A DNA stretch of 64,000 nt from Schistocephalus solidus. Taxonomy: Eukaryota; Platyhelminthes; Cestoda; Diphyllobothriidea; Diphyllobothriidae. Positions 21,751 through 34,544 of the stretch are shown here, piece by piece (the stretch's first letter is position 1; each line of letters opens with the position of its first letter). The position numbers and the translations under genes are program-made. The stretch covers positions 24,985-88,984 of the forward strand of contig WEDG01000348.1 in NCBI GenBank assembly GCA_017591395.1, read 5' to 3'. The notes under the pieces were generated by a model. That model did no database searches. It was not told the DNA's origin and saw only the letters and a program-made list of their open reading frames with translations.

Positions 21751-24555
21751 GCGACCTAAGCCATCCTACTTTTTGGACAGTGTCACACTGGCAGCCCCCG
21801 TGAATGCACGGGATGGGGACAGAGGTTGTTGTTTGCTGTTTTCGCGTTCATAAACCACGATCAGCTTGCCAACGGTGTGTTTTATCAACAACTTTTTATA
21901 GCAACTTTTCTATCCAACTACTAGGGTTAGGCTAAAGCAGCTAGTAGGAGACACTCACCACCGGAACAAGGGAGTTTAGGACTACCGCGTAAAGACGCAC
22001 AAACGCCAGATACCATCATCTAGTTTTAGCCTACCGGTCACGGACGATTACCAGGGTGTGGTTACGTGCTAAGCTAACGGTTTCATGGAGTCACTGGTGA
22101 GAGCTAAGTGCCAGGACGCGGCGAAGCAGAAGTATCCACCAAGGTTTATGGATGCGTTCGGCGAGAACTGTCAGTGTACCGGTTATAGCCGCTTCTTACC
22201 GCCATAGTTTTCTATGCGTAATAGCAGGCCCAGTTGGCGTCGACTATGCTGCATCTTCTTGCACGGTAATTAACAGCATTGCATGTGGGACAGGGGACAC
22301 TCGTCATTGTACGGTTGTGCAAAGGTCGTCCAAACGTATCAATGAACCTGGTGTAAAACGTACAGCTTCAAAGTGAGGCCCTGGCCATGGCTCTGCAACG
22401 CGAGAGTTTGACATTCGCGAACGACTATATCCGTCGTGTGCCCAACGGCGTGATGGGATCAGGGCTGTTACTTGCATTTGCATTAGTTTATAGTGAGGTA
22501 GGCTTGCGGAGCATCAACCACACGCTTCCTCCCTCATTCACGAGACTCTGGTGGCTAAATGGTATCAAGGTGACCGGAGTTTATCTCCAGCGCAATGGCT
22601 GACAAAGTTCAACGCTCCTTCTACGCTAGCCATACACGAGCTGGTCCCCAAAGACATGTATTAGGTTTGAGCAGAGGGGCAGCTCCGCCCTCCAACTGAG
22701 AGTCTCATAGAGACCACATTCAGAATGAATCATTGAGCCTGGCTCTCCGCCCTGAGAGGACCGACAGTAAGTTGAGAGCTTTCATCGTGAATGGGTTAAT
22801 CGCATCCGATATTTTTAGTGAGGAATGCACTGAGGTTTCCATGGGGATTGAGTCCCCATAGTCAACTTCACTTTACCTCTCACATGCGCCTGTGGGCTAA
22901 TCGAGTCTGTCAACCGCCTGGTACTGCGATTGGGTGCGATGGCTGACACAGCACGAAGGCTCTAAGTCTGGGCGTGCAATCACGCTCCCCCAATATGGCA
23001 TTTGTTGCGGGATGGACGGACTCCGCGCAGCCTGGTTACCGCGTGCCGTGCTCCAACTTGGCCCCCGTATTGGTGCAACGCATCTAAAGCGCAGCCTGTT
23101 ATGGGGGTCCGGCTGCAGCACAGTTTATATACACTGTCCCGTGAAAGGCTCAGACAAGGTTCAGTTTGGATTGCTTTCTACGTTTTGGAGTGACATGTCC
23201 ATTAGGTTTTAAACTGTCAGTGATACTGTTCTGTCTCACGGTGACATTTTTAAGGCATACCCGGTGTAATTTAAATATTGCAATCTATGCGTGGTCGATT
23301 GGTTAGCCTACTAAAGGGGGTCGTTGAGCATGCTTTCTAACGTATGCGAATGGGTGAAATAGACGTTGGCGACGCGTTGGTAGACGTAGATGGGAATAAA
23401 GTGAAATAAGTTTATGAAGAGTCTTTTTATGAAAATTTATCTTAGTTCCTTGCAGAGGGCACATGTGAAACCCCCCAAAATTTTGATAGATAAAGTCAAA
23501 GCATGAGTTACAGAGTGGCTCACAAGCCACTCTGTGCTTGAAGAAGTGGGTCATCTTTTGTTATTATTTTTATATCCATTTTTTTATTAAAGGTTTAAGG
23601 AAAATTGAATCCTTTTTATCCATTTAAGCTAAGTGGTCACATAATTAACGCCAATAGTCCGCCTTGCACAAGCATGTAAGAAACGAATAGTGGGATGCTG
23701 ATTTATAAATATAATTAAATGACTTTTACGCGTTGACCAGTCGGAAAAATGTTCAATTATATATTTTCAGGTAGGAAACTGTTGACTTCTGAAATAAAGA
23801 ATTTTACAAAGTGAATTGCAGAAAGGCATCCTTACTTTTTAAAATGTAGCAAGCTTTATGAACTGCTCTCTACTAGCAAAAGCCTCACAACACGACAAAT
23901 AAGCAATATTAACGAACTGAGTCGTTCCTGCTCCATGCAGTTGTATTGTGCAGAAATTACACGGCCTGTGTCTCTGACCTTAGTAACCAGGTGCTCTGGA
24001 AATATGATTGCGCTTTAGGAGAATCAAGTTTAGTAGTGATAACCAAGCCAAAATCAGCTAGGAAGGGGAAACAAAGATAAAATAGATGCTCTGCGATTGC
24101 ACCTGAAGGAGTTTTTCGACACCGTTAAAAAGACGACAGCTTTCTTTGCTGAAGGTTAATTTGAGCGTCAAGTCTGCCGATAAAAACCGCCAAGGATGCA
24201 CTCGTTAGCTGAAATTTCAGAAACCGAATTCCCCAATGCATTCAATATAAGATAGGAACAACAGGGCTCATTCAGATATTCCGAAACGTTGATCTAAATC
24301 ATTAAAAAAGTACACTGCGATGGATTCTGGACATGTTAAGTTATGGAGGAATATGAGATCAATATGGAAACAAATAAATTTCTTTTTTTTCTTGATGTAC
24401 TATCTCCTCTTCTTAAATGAAGAAATTCACATAAAAGCACCGTCAACTCCGAATACTGATACAAACCCTAAGTGAATTACTTTTTCATTGTACATTTAGG
24501 GTAAAAATTCTGACTTCATGGCTAAGTTCTCTTCTCTTCGGTTTGCAGTAAATAC
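21751..24555. other. No gene recognised
   Basis: No confident gene. 22,900-23,130 is a GC-richer block with an unassigned minus frame (22,897-23,121). 23,200-24,550 is AT-rich and featureless. Confidence 0.4.
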
Positions 24556-24559
24556 TATG

Positions 24560-24745
24560 ACCTTCGTTGATGAACGCTCACCGATAGCTAAGGGAACTCA
24601 CTGTCCTGTTCTGCCTTTGAGCTCACTCGAGCCCTGCCAGCAACCGCACAGCGGCTATTAGTAGTAAAGGCCGATGAGGACTGTCGACAAAATACAAGGA
24701 TGACTTAGTCTCCCCTCGTCTTTGCCGGCATTGTTGATCTGCTCC
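24560..24745 (-). mobile_element. SINE body, minus strand
   Basis: The reverse complement contains AACAATGCCGGCAAAGACGA, TACTACTAATAGCCGCTGTG, CGGTTGCTGGCAGGGCTCGAG and GAGCGTTCATCAACGAAGG, matching the SINE body at 13,601-13,790 and 34,690-34,860. No tRNA-like head. Confidence 0.7.
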
Positions 24746-27390
24746 TTAATCCTGTGGCCCCATGATCACCGATACGTTTATGGAACATCGCTAGAAAAAT
24801 TAAAACTTAAGTGAGCTATTGAGAAATGGAATTGCTGTAGGCTATTTCGGCGATAGCTCTGCATTTGCCAAATGAGAGTCGTGTAATTTGGACGGCCTTT
24901 CATCAAGGAGGAAGATTTTAACGTCAGTCCCTCTCCAGCCAAACCCATAAAAACATAGAAAAACCAGTTCCAGTCCCAGATGCCGCATAAAGCAGAAACC
25001 CGGAAGACATTGGCTCTAACAACGTCCATGAAAAACAGGAGAGGTCATTATAAGATTCTCTCTACCTGGCATATCACCTTGAGCCAGGAACGAAGACTGA
25101 CTCTCAATTTCTATGTGCAATCTGCAGAATATATTCTGCGTATGCGTTAAAAAGATGAGTTTGTCTTCGTACTTAATCCTTTAAGCGAATTTTCACCCAT
25201 ATAAATCCCCTCTAAGATTAACCACCGGAGATCGCTGCTACATACCTCTTTAAAGTTGTCGTTTCAAACAGACTCGGAAGGGCAGCTGCTGAGTCCTCTG
25301 TTAATCTGCCCATACAATGTTCGCACTGTGCAGTTAACTTTATGATGGCTCTTCACCGTCTGTTCAGTCACCCAGAAGATAAGGCTGATTACCTTTTCAG
25401 ATTTCCCGCCCGGCAAAATTTTATTTGTTCCCTGTCGAGCCTGTTTCCCAAATGAGGGGTGAGTCCTGCCCTGTCTATCCTTGGCTGTGGCACTACTGCG
25501 TCCATCTCGATCGCTGCCTTGGCTCATCTAGTGAATACTGGCCACCAAGTCGGTGGCCGTTGCCTCACGAGTATTGCACCGTGCTACAAATGGTCGACCT
25601 CACCAGGTCAACAACACAATGGCGGTGGTCACGGCACCTCTGGATACGCTCTAACCTATATTCACGAAAGACACTCTGCTCCGGACCTTAACCGCCATAA
25701 CTAAATCCTTCCAAACTGTCCCCGTAGCTGACATGATAGACAACCCATTAAACAGCGCACTGCGACAAAGCCGTCAACCTCACTTCACCCATTCACTTCG
25801 TTGTGGCCTCACGTCACCCACACCATCCATTCTACCACCCGACTCTGTGCGGAATCCTACGCACCTTCCCCTCTGAGTCTTCTACGCGGGCCTGGCTGTT
25901 ACACCAAAGTATTCCTTTGAATAAAGGTCGACCGATGAATAACGGAAACGGATGTCGAGGACCTTTTGGGTCTCAAACCGTCCGATACCTTTTTGCAGGG
26001 TTTATTATTAAACCTTTGAACTGACATGCGATTTTTTCGCTTTTACTATTTGGATCCCTATGAAAGTCCTCAAACCAAACCTTCTATCCTTCTTTTACTT
26101 GCAATCACTGCAAAGAGAACCGTGCGAAAATCGAGAGCATATAGTTTATCTTGTTTGAATTATCTTCTAATGACGATTCCCTTATTCCAGGAAATAAATT
26201 ATGAACTCAAAAGCCATTCGGACTTTCGGCTGTTTATCGATTCATATTTTGAGGCAGTCCAATAAACTTCACCTTCAAGTTGTTTGAAGGCGTTATTGTT
26301 CACGGCTTCTACCTAGCGGCGTGAAATAGCCAAGTTAAAAAGACATATTAGATAATTCTCATACGCTTGGATGTGATCAGTCATAGGCAATCATTTACAG
26401 AACTGAAACAAGCCTGCAAGTGCAGGATGTCACACGTCGTCCGGTCCCAAAACCACAAATATTTAGTGATCTGCAAAACCTTAATAGAAAAGTAGATAAA
26501 AGTACAAGCCTTATTAGATGTTCTGTGACTATGGAAGTCAACGTACATAGGGGACAAAAGTGCAAGTAGACCGAACGAAATGCGCATGGCCGAACCATCT
26601 AGGTGAGTCATACGTCAAAACATAGAGGAGTTGGTTTCACGTAGATCTGCGAGTCGTCCAGAGATCAGACCAGATAATTATCTATCTTCACTAAGATTGA
26701 CGCGTATGCAATTAGGACTCTTAATCCAGAGCTACCATTGTGTCAGCAGTTGTGTTACCAGATGTGTGTTACAGATGTCAAAGCCTTTAAACGGTCTGAC
26801 TGTTAGAATTCTTCATCGGTTCGACCGGTGGAGGCTGTTGAGACAATAGGGATGATGTGTGTACACGTAACTTGCTAATCAGTCCCTTCCATTTTGTGTT
26901 CACCATCCTAGTTTTCCGTTTTCACCTCCGGACTTCTATAATTTCATGGACAGTCAGCGTGGTGGAGTGCGGTTGATAACACCGGAATGGTCACGTAGGT
27001 TCAATTGATCTTGAGTACGCGTTGATTGGTTTCACCCATAGTCATGGTCTGCGTAAGGTGCTACCCTCGTGGCCTTAAAGATACTGTGTAAATAAAAACT
27101 CCTCATGGCACTTCGAGGATTCTGTCCGTCGGCGCCGACAGCTACATGCCCCTGTGCTGCCATAGACATATGTTGCTGAAGCAAGCCAATAGGCATCTCT
27201 TTGGAATGTATCACAGAGATAGACTGACCTGTGGTCCTCACCTCTTGCGTCCTCCTCATGGATTGTACGCTGTCATGCAGAGCACTAACATAGTTTTTGG
27301 GTAAGAACCCAGGCAATGTTGCGGTGATATTGTGCCAAATTCAACGAAAGGTACGTATCTCCATGTTCTAGCACTAACTCTGGGTGATTG
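24746..27390. other. No gene recognised
   Basis: No recognisable gene or repeat. Short frames at 24,778-25,029, 25,264-25,527 and 25,425-26,265 show no family motif. Confidence 0.4.
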
Positions 27391-27394
27391 ACTA

Positions 27395-27545
27395 TGACTT
27401 AAACTTAACCCCAACAGTGTAATTCCTTTAAATCGAACCTCCTAAGCTTAACCTTAATCCTACCCCTCTTATTCCCAGCCCTAAACCTAGCTTTCACCCC
27501 ATCTTAACACTACTCCTTATCCCTACCTTCTAACGTTACTAATCC
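27395..27545 (-). repeat. Degenerate telomere-like stretch, C-rich on plus strand
   Basis: Variants of CCTAA/CTTAACC (CTTAAACTTAACCCC, CCTAAGCTTAACCTTAATCC, CCCTAAACCTAG), in opposite orientation to the stretch at 19.3-19.8 kb. Confidence 0.5.
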
Positions 27546-27794
27546 CCTGAATTTTGCTGGTGCAACTGGTATTACAGGGTTTCTATTCACGTTTTAAACG
27601 GCTGTAAATTCAACAAAGTTATGTGGTCTGGATTGCGTTTGCGACTTTCCCGTATCCGATTTCTTCTAGTTTTGGTTGGTTATTTTTACCAAGATCAACC
27701 GTTACGGGAAGACGAAAGCCATTTCTGGTGACCACATGCTGTGCGAAGATAAAATATCCGTGGGCTGTGGAGACTCATTAGTTCTTATGGCTAC

Positions 27795-29490
27795 ACACGG
27801 GGTGTAGGGGTACTAAAGGGGTAGCACCACACAAGATAGCATGTGGTCGCTCCATTTGTCTCGTACAGGTGGTGAATGCCCTGTGGCCGCCTCTAACTGG
27901 AACCCAACTCACCTGTGGCCTCGAAGTTGGGTTCTTCCCAGCGCCACACCCCGGCAACCGTCACGACTGCTGGCTAAACCAGCGTGAGGGTCTCCAGTGC
28001 TGTGTGTGCCTCCACACCCGGTATGTCTGACTCCCCACCTCACCTCCCCTCAAAAAGTCCTACGGTGGGGCGACAGCAACCCCGTAGGCGGCCCAGGCTA
28101 ACTCCGGGTCGTTCTCCCACTCAAAACAAAACCGTAACCCATAGTGAGTTCGGCAGCCGTCTGATGTCCGAGCAGCCCCATTTAGGACAGCACTCGCTTG
28201 CCTCCTCGCGGAGCGAAGGGCTAGCAAAGCGTGCCCTAAACAAATGCTGGGTATCACGTCTTCTGCAGGCCGCGCCGCAGATCGCAAAATACGCGGTCGT
28301 AAAACTCAAACAAACAACAATACCCCCGTCCCCATCCCCTCGCTCGATACCCCTCCAGGCTGCTCGGGTGAGTCCACTCACACCAGCAACCTGGAATGCT
28401 CGTTCCCTTTTAGACAATCCTAGGAGCAACCGGCCGGAACGGAGGACGGCGCTAGTCGCTCGGGAACTGGCGCGCTACAAGGTGGATATTGCTGCTCTCA
28501 GCGAGACCCGATTCTCTGAGCAGGGTCAGCTGAGGAGGTGGGTGCCGGCTACACCTCTTCTGGAGCGGCCGGCCAAAGGCAGAGCGACGCGACGCTGGTG
28601 TTTGCCTTTTGCCATCCGGAACGACATCGTGGGCATGCCCCGGTCTCGCCGCAGGGTATAAATGATCGCCTGATGAGCCTCCGCCTGCCTCTTCGGGGAG
28701 ACCAGTTCGCCACTCATCAGCGCCTACGCTCCCCAATGACGAGCTCTGATGCGGCGAAGGACAAATTCTACGAGGACCTGCACGCCTTGCTGGCGACTTT
28801 AGGCTGAAAGAGGACAAAGCTAATTGTCCTTGGTGACTTCAATGCCTGCGTCGGGACGGACCACGCTGCCTGGCAGGGAGTGCTGGGTCCCCACGGTCCC
28901 GCGTAGCTGCAACGATAACGGCATTCCTTTCTTCTGCGCACGTGTGCGGAACACCGTCTCCCTGCTTGACCAACACCTTCTTCCGCCTTCCGACGCGGGA
29001 GAAGGCCACGTGGATGCACCTCGGTCGCGGTCGCTGGCATCTGCTGGACTATGTTCTCGTCCGGAGGCGAGATCGACAGACGTGCTGGTAACCAGCAGCG
29101 ATCCGCGATGCCGATGGTTGGACAGATCACCGCCTCGTCATCTCCCAGATGAGGCTCTGACTGCAACCCCGACGAAGGCCCTGAAGGCAGAGGCCGCCAT
29201 GTGTTAAATACTCTTTTTATTAAATTTGCCTGCTCACCGTTTTGATTTCAGCAACCAAAAACCGAGAAACTGGAGGACCTGCATGCTCCAGATGATAACG
29301 CTACCGTGGAGACACCGATGGTGTCAACTAGCAGAAATGTCATCCAGTCTACCGCCTCGATGTCCTTCGGATCGTGCGCACGCCGGACAGGATTGGTTTG
29401 AGATATCGATGCTGACATCAGCACTTTATTCGCGGAGAATGGGATTCACACAGCCTACATGGACGATGCCACCAAGAAGATGCCGGCGTT
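27795..29490 (+). mobile_element. Main LINE family, 5' half (5' UTR and endonuclease), plus strand
   Basis: Starts with GGTGTAGGGGTACTAAAGGGG (27,799) and follows the copy at 7.9 kb through the 5' UTR (hairpin stem GAACCCAACT/AGTTGGGTTC at 27,900-27,934), the endonuclease ([23 protein letters not shown] at 28,487-28,533, VLGDFN-like VTSMPASG after a shift, [11 protein letters not shown] in a shifted frame for the DHR block) and the early linker (MDDATKK at 29,459). Many single-base deletions shift the frame. It breaks off at about 29,490, before the reverse transcriptase. Loss of the 3' half is unusual for LINE insertion and points to a later rearrangement. Confidence 0.85.
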
Positions 29491-29749
29491 CTCAGGCCAA
29501 CACCGGTTGGAGATGAAGATGTTTGAGGAGCTGACTGAAACACCGCTGATGCGCGATTGGCTGCCGCCCACGCACGGTTCCGCACCCGTTTCGCCTGATT
29601 CAACACCGAAGACGAGATGGCTTGATGCTGTTGAGCATTTTGAAATTCTGATATTGTCGTCATTCTCGAGGATAAGATCGCTTTCAGATTACGAATAGGC
29701 TGGATTTGATCGGCGTTTCATTGAAATTGGCCCTGTCAGGCGGATTTCC
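29491..29749. other. Spacer between convergent LINE copies
   Basis: About 260 bases not recognisably part of the LINE. A short plus-strand frame continues through it without a motif. Confidence 0.4.
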
Positions 29750-29856
29750 GGTTCGATTCGACGCAACTCACCGGAAGCTGGCGGGCGGCAAAGATCATAT
29801 CGGTTGTTCCGCGGTGTCGGCGGAAGCCACATTGGCTTTCCGGGAGCAGCCCTGCT

Positions 29857-30486
29857 CTAGGTGACCGTTCGAAGACGATTGGAGAAGGATACGGGCGAAG
29901 ATCTTCCCGGCGATGTTGAGCAACGAGATGCCTCTGTGATTATCACAGAGTTGCCGGTTCCCTTCCGTTTGTAGAGATGGACGATGGTCGCGTCTTTGAA
30001 ACTCCTGAGGAACTTGTCCTGGTGCCACATCTCCTGGAAGAGTGTTGTGAGTTCTGCCATCAGCCGGGGCCCACCGTGCTTGTATACTTCCGGTGGGATT
30101 GCGTCAGATCCCGGTGCTTTACCGCTGGAAATCTGCTGCACGGCCCGGATGGTTTCTGGTAGGGAAGGCGGGAGATCCAGGTCATTGTTCGTGTCCACTT
30201 GAGGGAGCCGGTCAATGGCAGCATCGGAGATGGCTGATGAACAGTTAAGGACATTTCTGAAGTGCTCGGCCCAGCGCTTCAGAATTTGCGATTTCTCTGT
30301 CAGCAGTGTTGTGCCGTCAGAGCTGAGCAGCGGTGCGGACCCCTTGATACACGGGCCGTAGATGGCTTTGATGGCTTTGAAAAAGTTTTTCATTTCATTG
30401 CGGTCCGCATACCCCTGGATTTCCTCAGCCTTTCGGATCATCCAGGCATCCTGCATCTCCCGCATCCCGCAGCCGTTGCTGTACAA
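29857..30486 (-). pseudogene. Linker and N-terminal reverse transcriptase frame of the minus-strand LINE copy
   Basis: A 209-codon open frame containing the charged linker, LLSSDGTTLLTEKSQILKRW, DLDLPPSLPETIRAVQQ, SSGKAPGSDAIP and FKDATIVHLYKRKG. It is the least damaged version of this segment in the window and a good reference for repairing alignments of the other copies. It ends in a frameshift just past NSVIIT. Confidence 0.8.
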
Positions 30487-30816
30487 GGTGCTGGCATCTG
30501 AAAAAGGACTGCTTTGGTGGCATCAGTCCGAAGGTCCATGTAGGCTTTGTGCTCAGTCCATTTCTTCTCCGCGAGTAAGTTGCTGATGTCGGTGTCATTG
30601 TCGTCAAACCAGTCGTGGTGTCGACGGCGTGCGCGTCCGAGAACATCGAGGGCAGTGGACTGGATGACATTTCGCAGTTGACACCATCGTGTCTCCACGG
30701 TAGCATTATTATCTGGAGCATGCAGGTCCTCCAGGTTCTCGGTTATTTGGTTGCTGAAATCAAACCAGTGAGCAGGTAAATTTAATTAAAGACGCTGTAA
30801 CTTACCTGGTGGCCGC

Positions 30817-31404
30817 TTACCTTGGGGCCTTCGTCGGGGTTGCAGTCGGAGCCTCATCTGGGAGATGACGTGGCGGTGATCTGTCCAACCATCGGCATCG
30901 CGGATCGCCTTGGTTACCAGCACGTCCTATAGATCTCGCCTCCGGATGAGAACATAGTCCATCAGATGCCAGTGCCACGTCCGAACACGTGCGCAGAAGA
31001 AGGAGACCGTTATCGTTACAGCTACCGAGACCGCGGGGACCCAGCACTCCCTGCCAGGCAGCGTGGTCCGTCCCGTCGCGGGTGTTGAAGTTACCAAGGA
31101 CAATTAACCTGTCAGCCTTCGGCACAATCGCCAGCAGGGCGTGCAGGCCCTCATAGATGGCGCTGATGATGGTGGCGAAATGGTCTCCCCGAAGAGGCAG
31201 GCGGAGACTCATCAGGTGATCATTTATACCCTGCGGCCGACAGGGCAGTCGTCCCACAATGTCGTTTCGGATGGCAAAGGCAACACCAGCGTCGCGTCGC
31301 TCTTCCTTTGGCCGGCCACTCCAGAAGAAGGTGTAGCCGGCACCCACCTCCTCCAGCTGACCCTGCTCAGAGAATCGGGTCTCGCTGAGAGCAGCAATGT
31401 CCAC
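30817..31404 (-). pseudogene. Endonuclease frame of the minus-strand LINE copy
   Basis: A 195-codon open stretch covering [14 protein letters not shown] to the DHR region in a changed frame. The catalytic Glu is present, the Asp of GDFN is replaced by Asn, and about 20 residues (the AYAPP...KDKFY segment) are deleted. It cannot be an active nuclease. Confidence 0.75.
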
Positions 31405-32104
31405 CTTGTAGCGCGCCAGTTACCGAGCGACAAGATCTTTCCTCCGTTCCGGCCGGTTGCTCCTAGGGTTGTCTAAAAGGAACGAACATTCCAGGCTGCT
31501 AGTGTAAGTGGACTCACCCGAGCAGCCTGGAGGGTATGGCGAGGGGGGTGGGGACGGGGGTATTATCGCTTGTTTGAGTTTTACGACCGCGTATTTTGCG
31601 AGCCGCAGCCAGCGCAGAAGACGCGATGAACAGCATTTGTTTAGGGCACCTTTTATGGCCCCTTCCTCCGCGAGGAGACAAGCAGTGCTATCCCTAAATA
31701 GGGCAGCCCGGACATCCCAGACGGTTGCCGAACTCCACTGTGGGTCATGGTTTTGTTTTAGTGGAAAAATGACCCGAGTTAGCCTGGGCCGCCTACAGGG
31801 TTGCTGTCGCCCCCACCGTAGGAAATTTTGAGAGGGTGGAGGTGGGAAGCTCGGGAGTCGGACATACCGGGTGTGGATGCACACACAACACTTGAGACCC
31901 TCACCTGGTTTAGCCCGCCGGTCGTGTTGTTTGCCCGGGGTGTGGCCGCTGGGAAGAACCCAACTTCGAGGAGCCACAGGTGAGAGTTGGGTACCAGTTA
32001 GAGGCGGCCACAGGAGCATTCATCACCTGTACGAGACAAATGGAGCGACTAAATGCTATCTGTGTGGTGCTACCCCTAACTAATACCCCTACACTCCTGT
32101 GTGT

Positions 32105-33470
32105 CGGCACACTGGCACCCTGGCTCCATGAAGTTATCGCACTAGCGTGGAGAGACGAGGTTGTTCCTGATGACTAGGGTTCAGGCGTCCTTCTGCCTGT
32201 CCACAAGAAGGGAGACAAAACGAGATGCGAAAACTGTCGGGGCATAATTCTTATCGAATTTGCTGCTAAAATCTTCGCTATTGTCCTTCTCAGGCGATTC
32301 CAGGCTGTGAGCGACTCTATGACGAGGCCCAACCAAGCCGAATTTCGTGCTGGGCGTGGATGTGCTGACCAAATATTCACACTAAGGCGCATCCTTTAAT
32401 TCCACCATAAGTACCAGAAACCGACGGCCGTCTGCTTTGGAGAACTCGCCGCCGCGTTCGATTCCGTCCATCGTAAATCCTTATGGTGGATAATGGCCCT
32501 AGATGGCATACCATCGAAAATCATCGCCATGATTAAGGCCTATTACAGCTGAACCACTGCGCGAATTTCGGTCCATAACAATCTTACACAACCATGCGGT
32601 ATTCGTTTTGGCGTTCGAAAAAGTTTTATCCTGTCGCCTTTTCTGTTCAACTACGCTATCAACTGGATTCTCAGGAAGGCCCTGCGTGAAGAGGATGGTG
32701 TTGAGCTTGCACCCGGACACCGGCTGACTGATCTCAACTACGCATATGATATCGCCTTACTAACTCCAAGCTGTAGTTATCTGCAGTCTATGGTTTCGCG
32801 GGTGAATGAAATCGCTAAATCGGTCGACTTGTCCATAAACGTAGGGAAGACCAAAGCTTTTTCAAGCTGCATCCCTGTCCAGGCGTAGGCACCTCTCGAG
32901 GTAAACAGGTAGACAATTTCAAATAACTTGGAGTGAGCTTGCTGCAGAATGGACAGAGTAAGGATGAAATTGTCTCCCATCTCGATGCTGCTCGTCGGGT
33001 TTTCTCAAGCCTTAGAAAGTGCCTGTGGACATGACGCGACATTTAAATCGTCCCAAAGATTCGCGTGTACCGTGCGTCTGTTCGGTCTGTCCTCCAATAT
33101 AGCTGCAAATGCTGGGCTATTCGCGTTGAAGATGAGTGAAAACTGAAGGCATTTGACCACCACTGCTTGAGGACCATCCTCCGAGTGAAGAACGCAAACT
33201 TCGTCTCAAATGCTACAGTCCGCACTCGCTGCGAAAACATCGCAAGGATATATCAAGCCATCCAAAACGACGACTGAAGTGGTTTGGGCACGCTCTTTGT
33301 CGCCCATCTCACGAACTCAGTGTTACTGCCCTTAAACCGGCCCCAATACCCAATTAAAGGCGTAGAGGAGGGGGTTTTCTCAAAACCTGGCTCTACACAG
33401 TTCGTTAGGACATAGGAGTTGTTCTTGGACCTTCGGTACTCGGTGTCCGACTTTTTTTACTCAAGTACAA
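32105..33470 (+). pseudogene. Reverse transcriptase relic of a second LINE family
   Basis: The plus strand reads WLHEVIALAWRDEVVPDD (32,125-32,178), VLLPVHKKGDKTRCENCRGI (32,190-32,248), NQAEFRAGRGCADQIFTLRRIL, AAFDSVHRKSLWWIMALDG (motif A), SPFLFNYAINWILRK (motif B region), LNYAYDIALLTPS (motif C, where YADD has become YAYD), NVGKTKAF, then a degraded thumb to about 33,470. This is a non-LTR reverse transcriptase of RTE-like type, clearly different in sequence from the main family. It has more than ten stops. It begins directly at the 5' end of the minus-strand LINE, which probably inserted into it. Confidence 0.75.
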
Positions 33471-34540
33471 ATTCTTAACATCCGCCCATTGGCGGACTAG
33501 GGTGTAAAACTAGAGATAGAAAGGATAATGTTCAGAATATCGCGATTCTGGGCATTGGTGCTGTTATGGAGGTTGGAAGCGGTGTGAATTCAGGGCAAAA
33601 GGAAGACGTAAGCACTCCCGGTACATGAAGTCAAGTTGGCTGCGGAATGCGTGGGCATTAAATCAGACAGCCAATCAGCGTGCGCCTCGGCATCGATAAT
33701 GTGTGATGCTTTTGCTCACGCGTGCGGCCCGATCAATAGCCAGTCGAACATCGAGATTTTCCGCGAGGCGATTCTCGCGTACGAAACAGTTAATCCACGA
33801 CCGGCACGCTATGGGCCGGAATGCTCTAGAACGCCCAGTACTCAAAATAACTGAGGCACGTTTTTGATGAAAGCAGACCTCCGTGAGTTCGCAGGCTTAG
33901 AATAAAGTACTTGTTCCCGAAATCGCCTTCCTTCTCTTCCATCTTTCCGTCTGGCTATATAAGGGATGCTTATCTACCCATGTGGACCAAGATGAAAAGA
34001 GCTAGATCAACCATGTTTTGACCCAGGCAACCGAAGCAGTTAAATAGGCGACCCGCTCTCTGACATTTTAATGGCTCCAGTCAGTCTACTCCCAACACCC
34101 CCCCTCCTTCACCTGTGCTTAAACTGTTGTTTTCAATAGGCCATCGTATGGGATGTCTTAAGGTGACCTGTGGTTTCCAATCTCACACAGTACACAATCT
34201 CGTACACAGTACGACCGAAGCTACTACATACACTGATTATATAGTCGGAAGACGACTAAGAAATGGGCTTCTCAGTGATGGCTCATAGATTCTGGTCTAT
34301 AAATTTAAATGGAAAAATATGCCGAAAGGGGGCGCAACGTCTGCTTTTAGGCCATTATGTGGAGGCTGACACAAAAAGGAGACTTTTGGCTCTTTTTATC
34401 AACTTAAAAGCTTCCATCTATAGTTTTCATCTGCTTGCGAATTTGACGAAAAATTAGCAGTTTGAGTGTCATATGATTTGGCCAGTCTATCACTGTTTGT
34501 CTGGAAGGCGATTTGGCACAATACGAGTGAGTTCCACTAG
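33471..34540. other. No gene recognised
   Basis: Nothing recognisable apart from the decayed end of the second-family element at the left edge. Confidence 0.4.
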
Positions 34541-34544
34541 CGAT

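Larger units (their letters stand above)
29750..32100 (-). mobile_element. Main LINE family, 5' UTR to mid reverse transcriptase, minus strand
   Basis: Read on the minus strand from 32,098 (GTGTAGGGGTATTAGTTAGG). 5' UTR with hairpin to about 31,690; endonuclease 31,530-30,840 ([38 protein letters not shown] with GDFN changed to GNFN, and loss of the AYAPP segment); linker 30,790-30,250 (MIRKAEEIQGYADRNEMKNF); then reverse transcriptase up to the FRRHRGTT-like block near 29,830 (SSGKAPGSDAIPPEVYKHGG, NHRGISLLNIAGKIFARILL). The element then stops, so motifs A to C are missing. It converges on the 27.8-29.5 kb copy. Confidence 0.85.
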
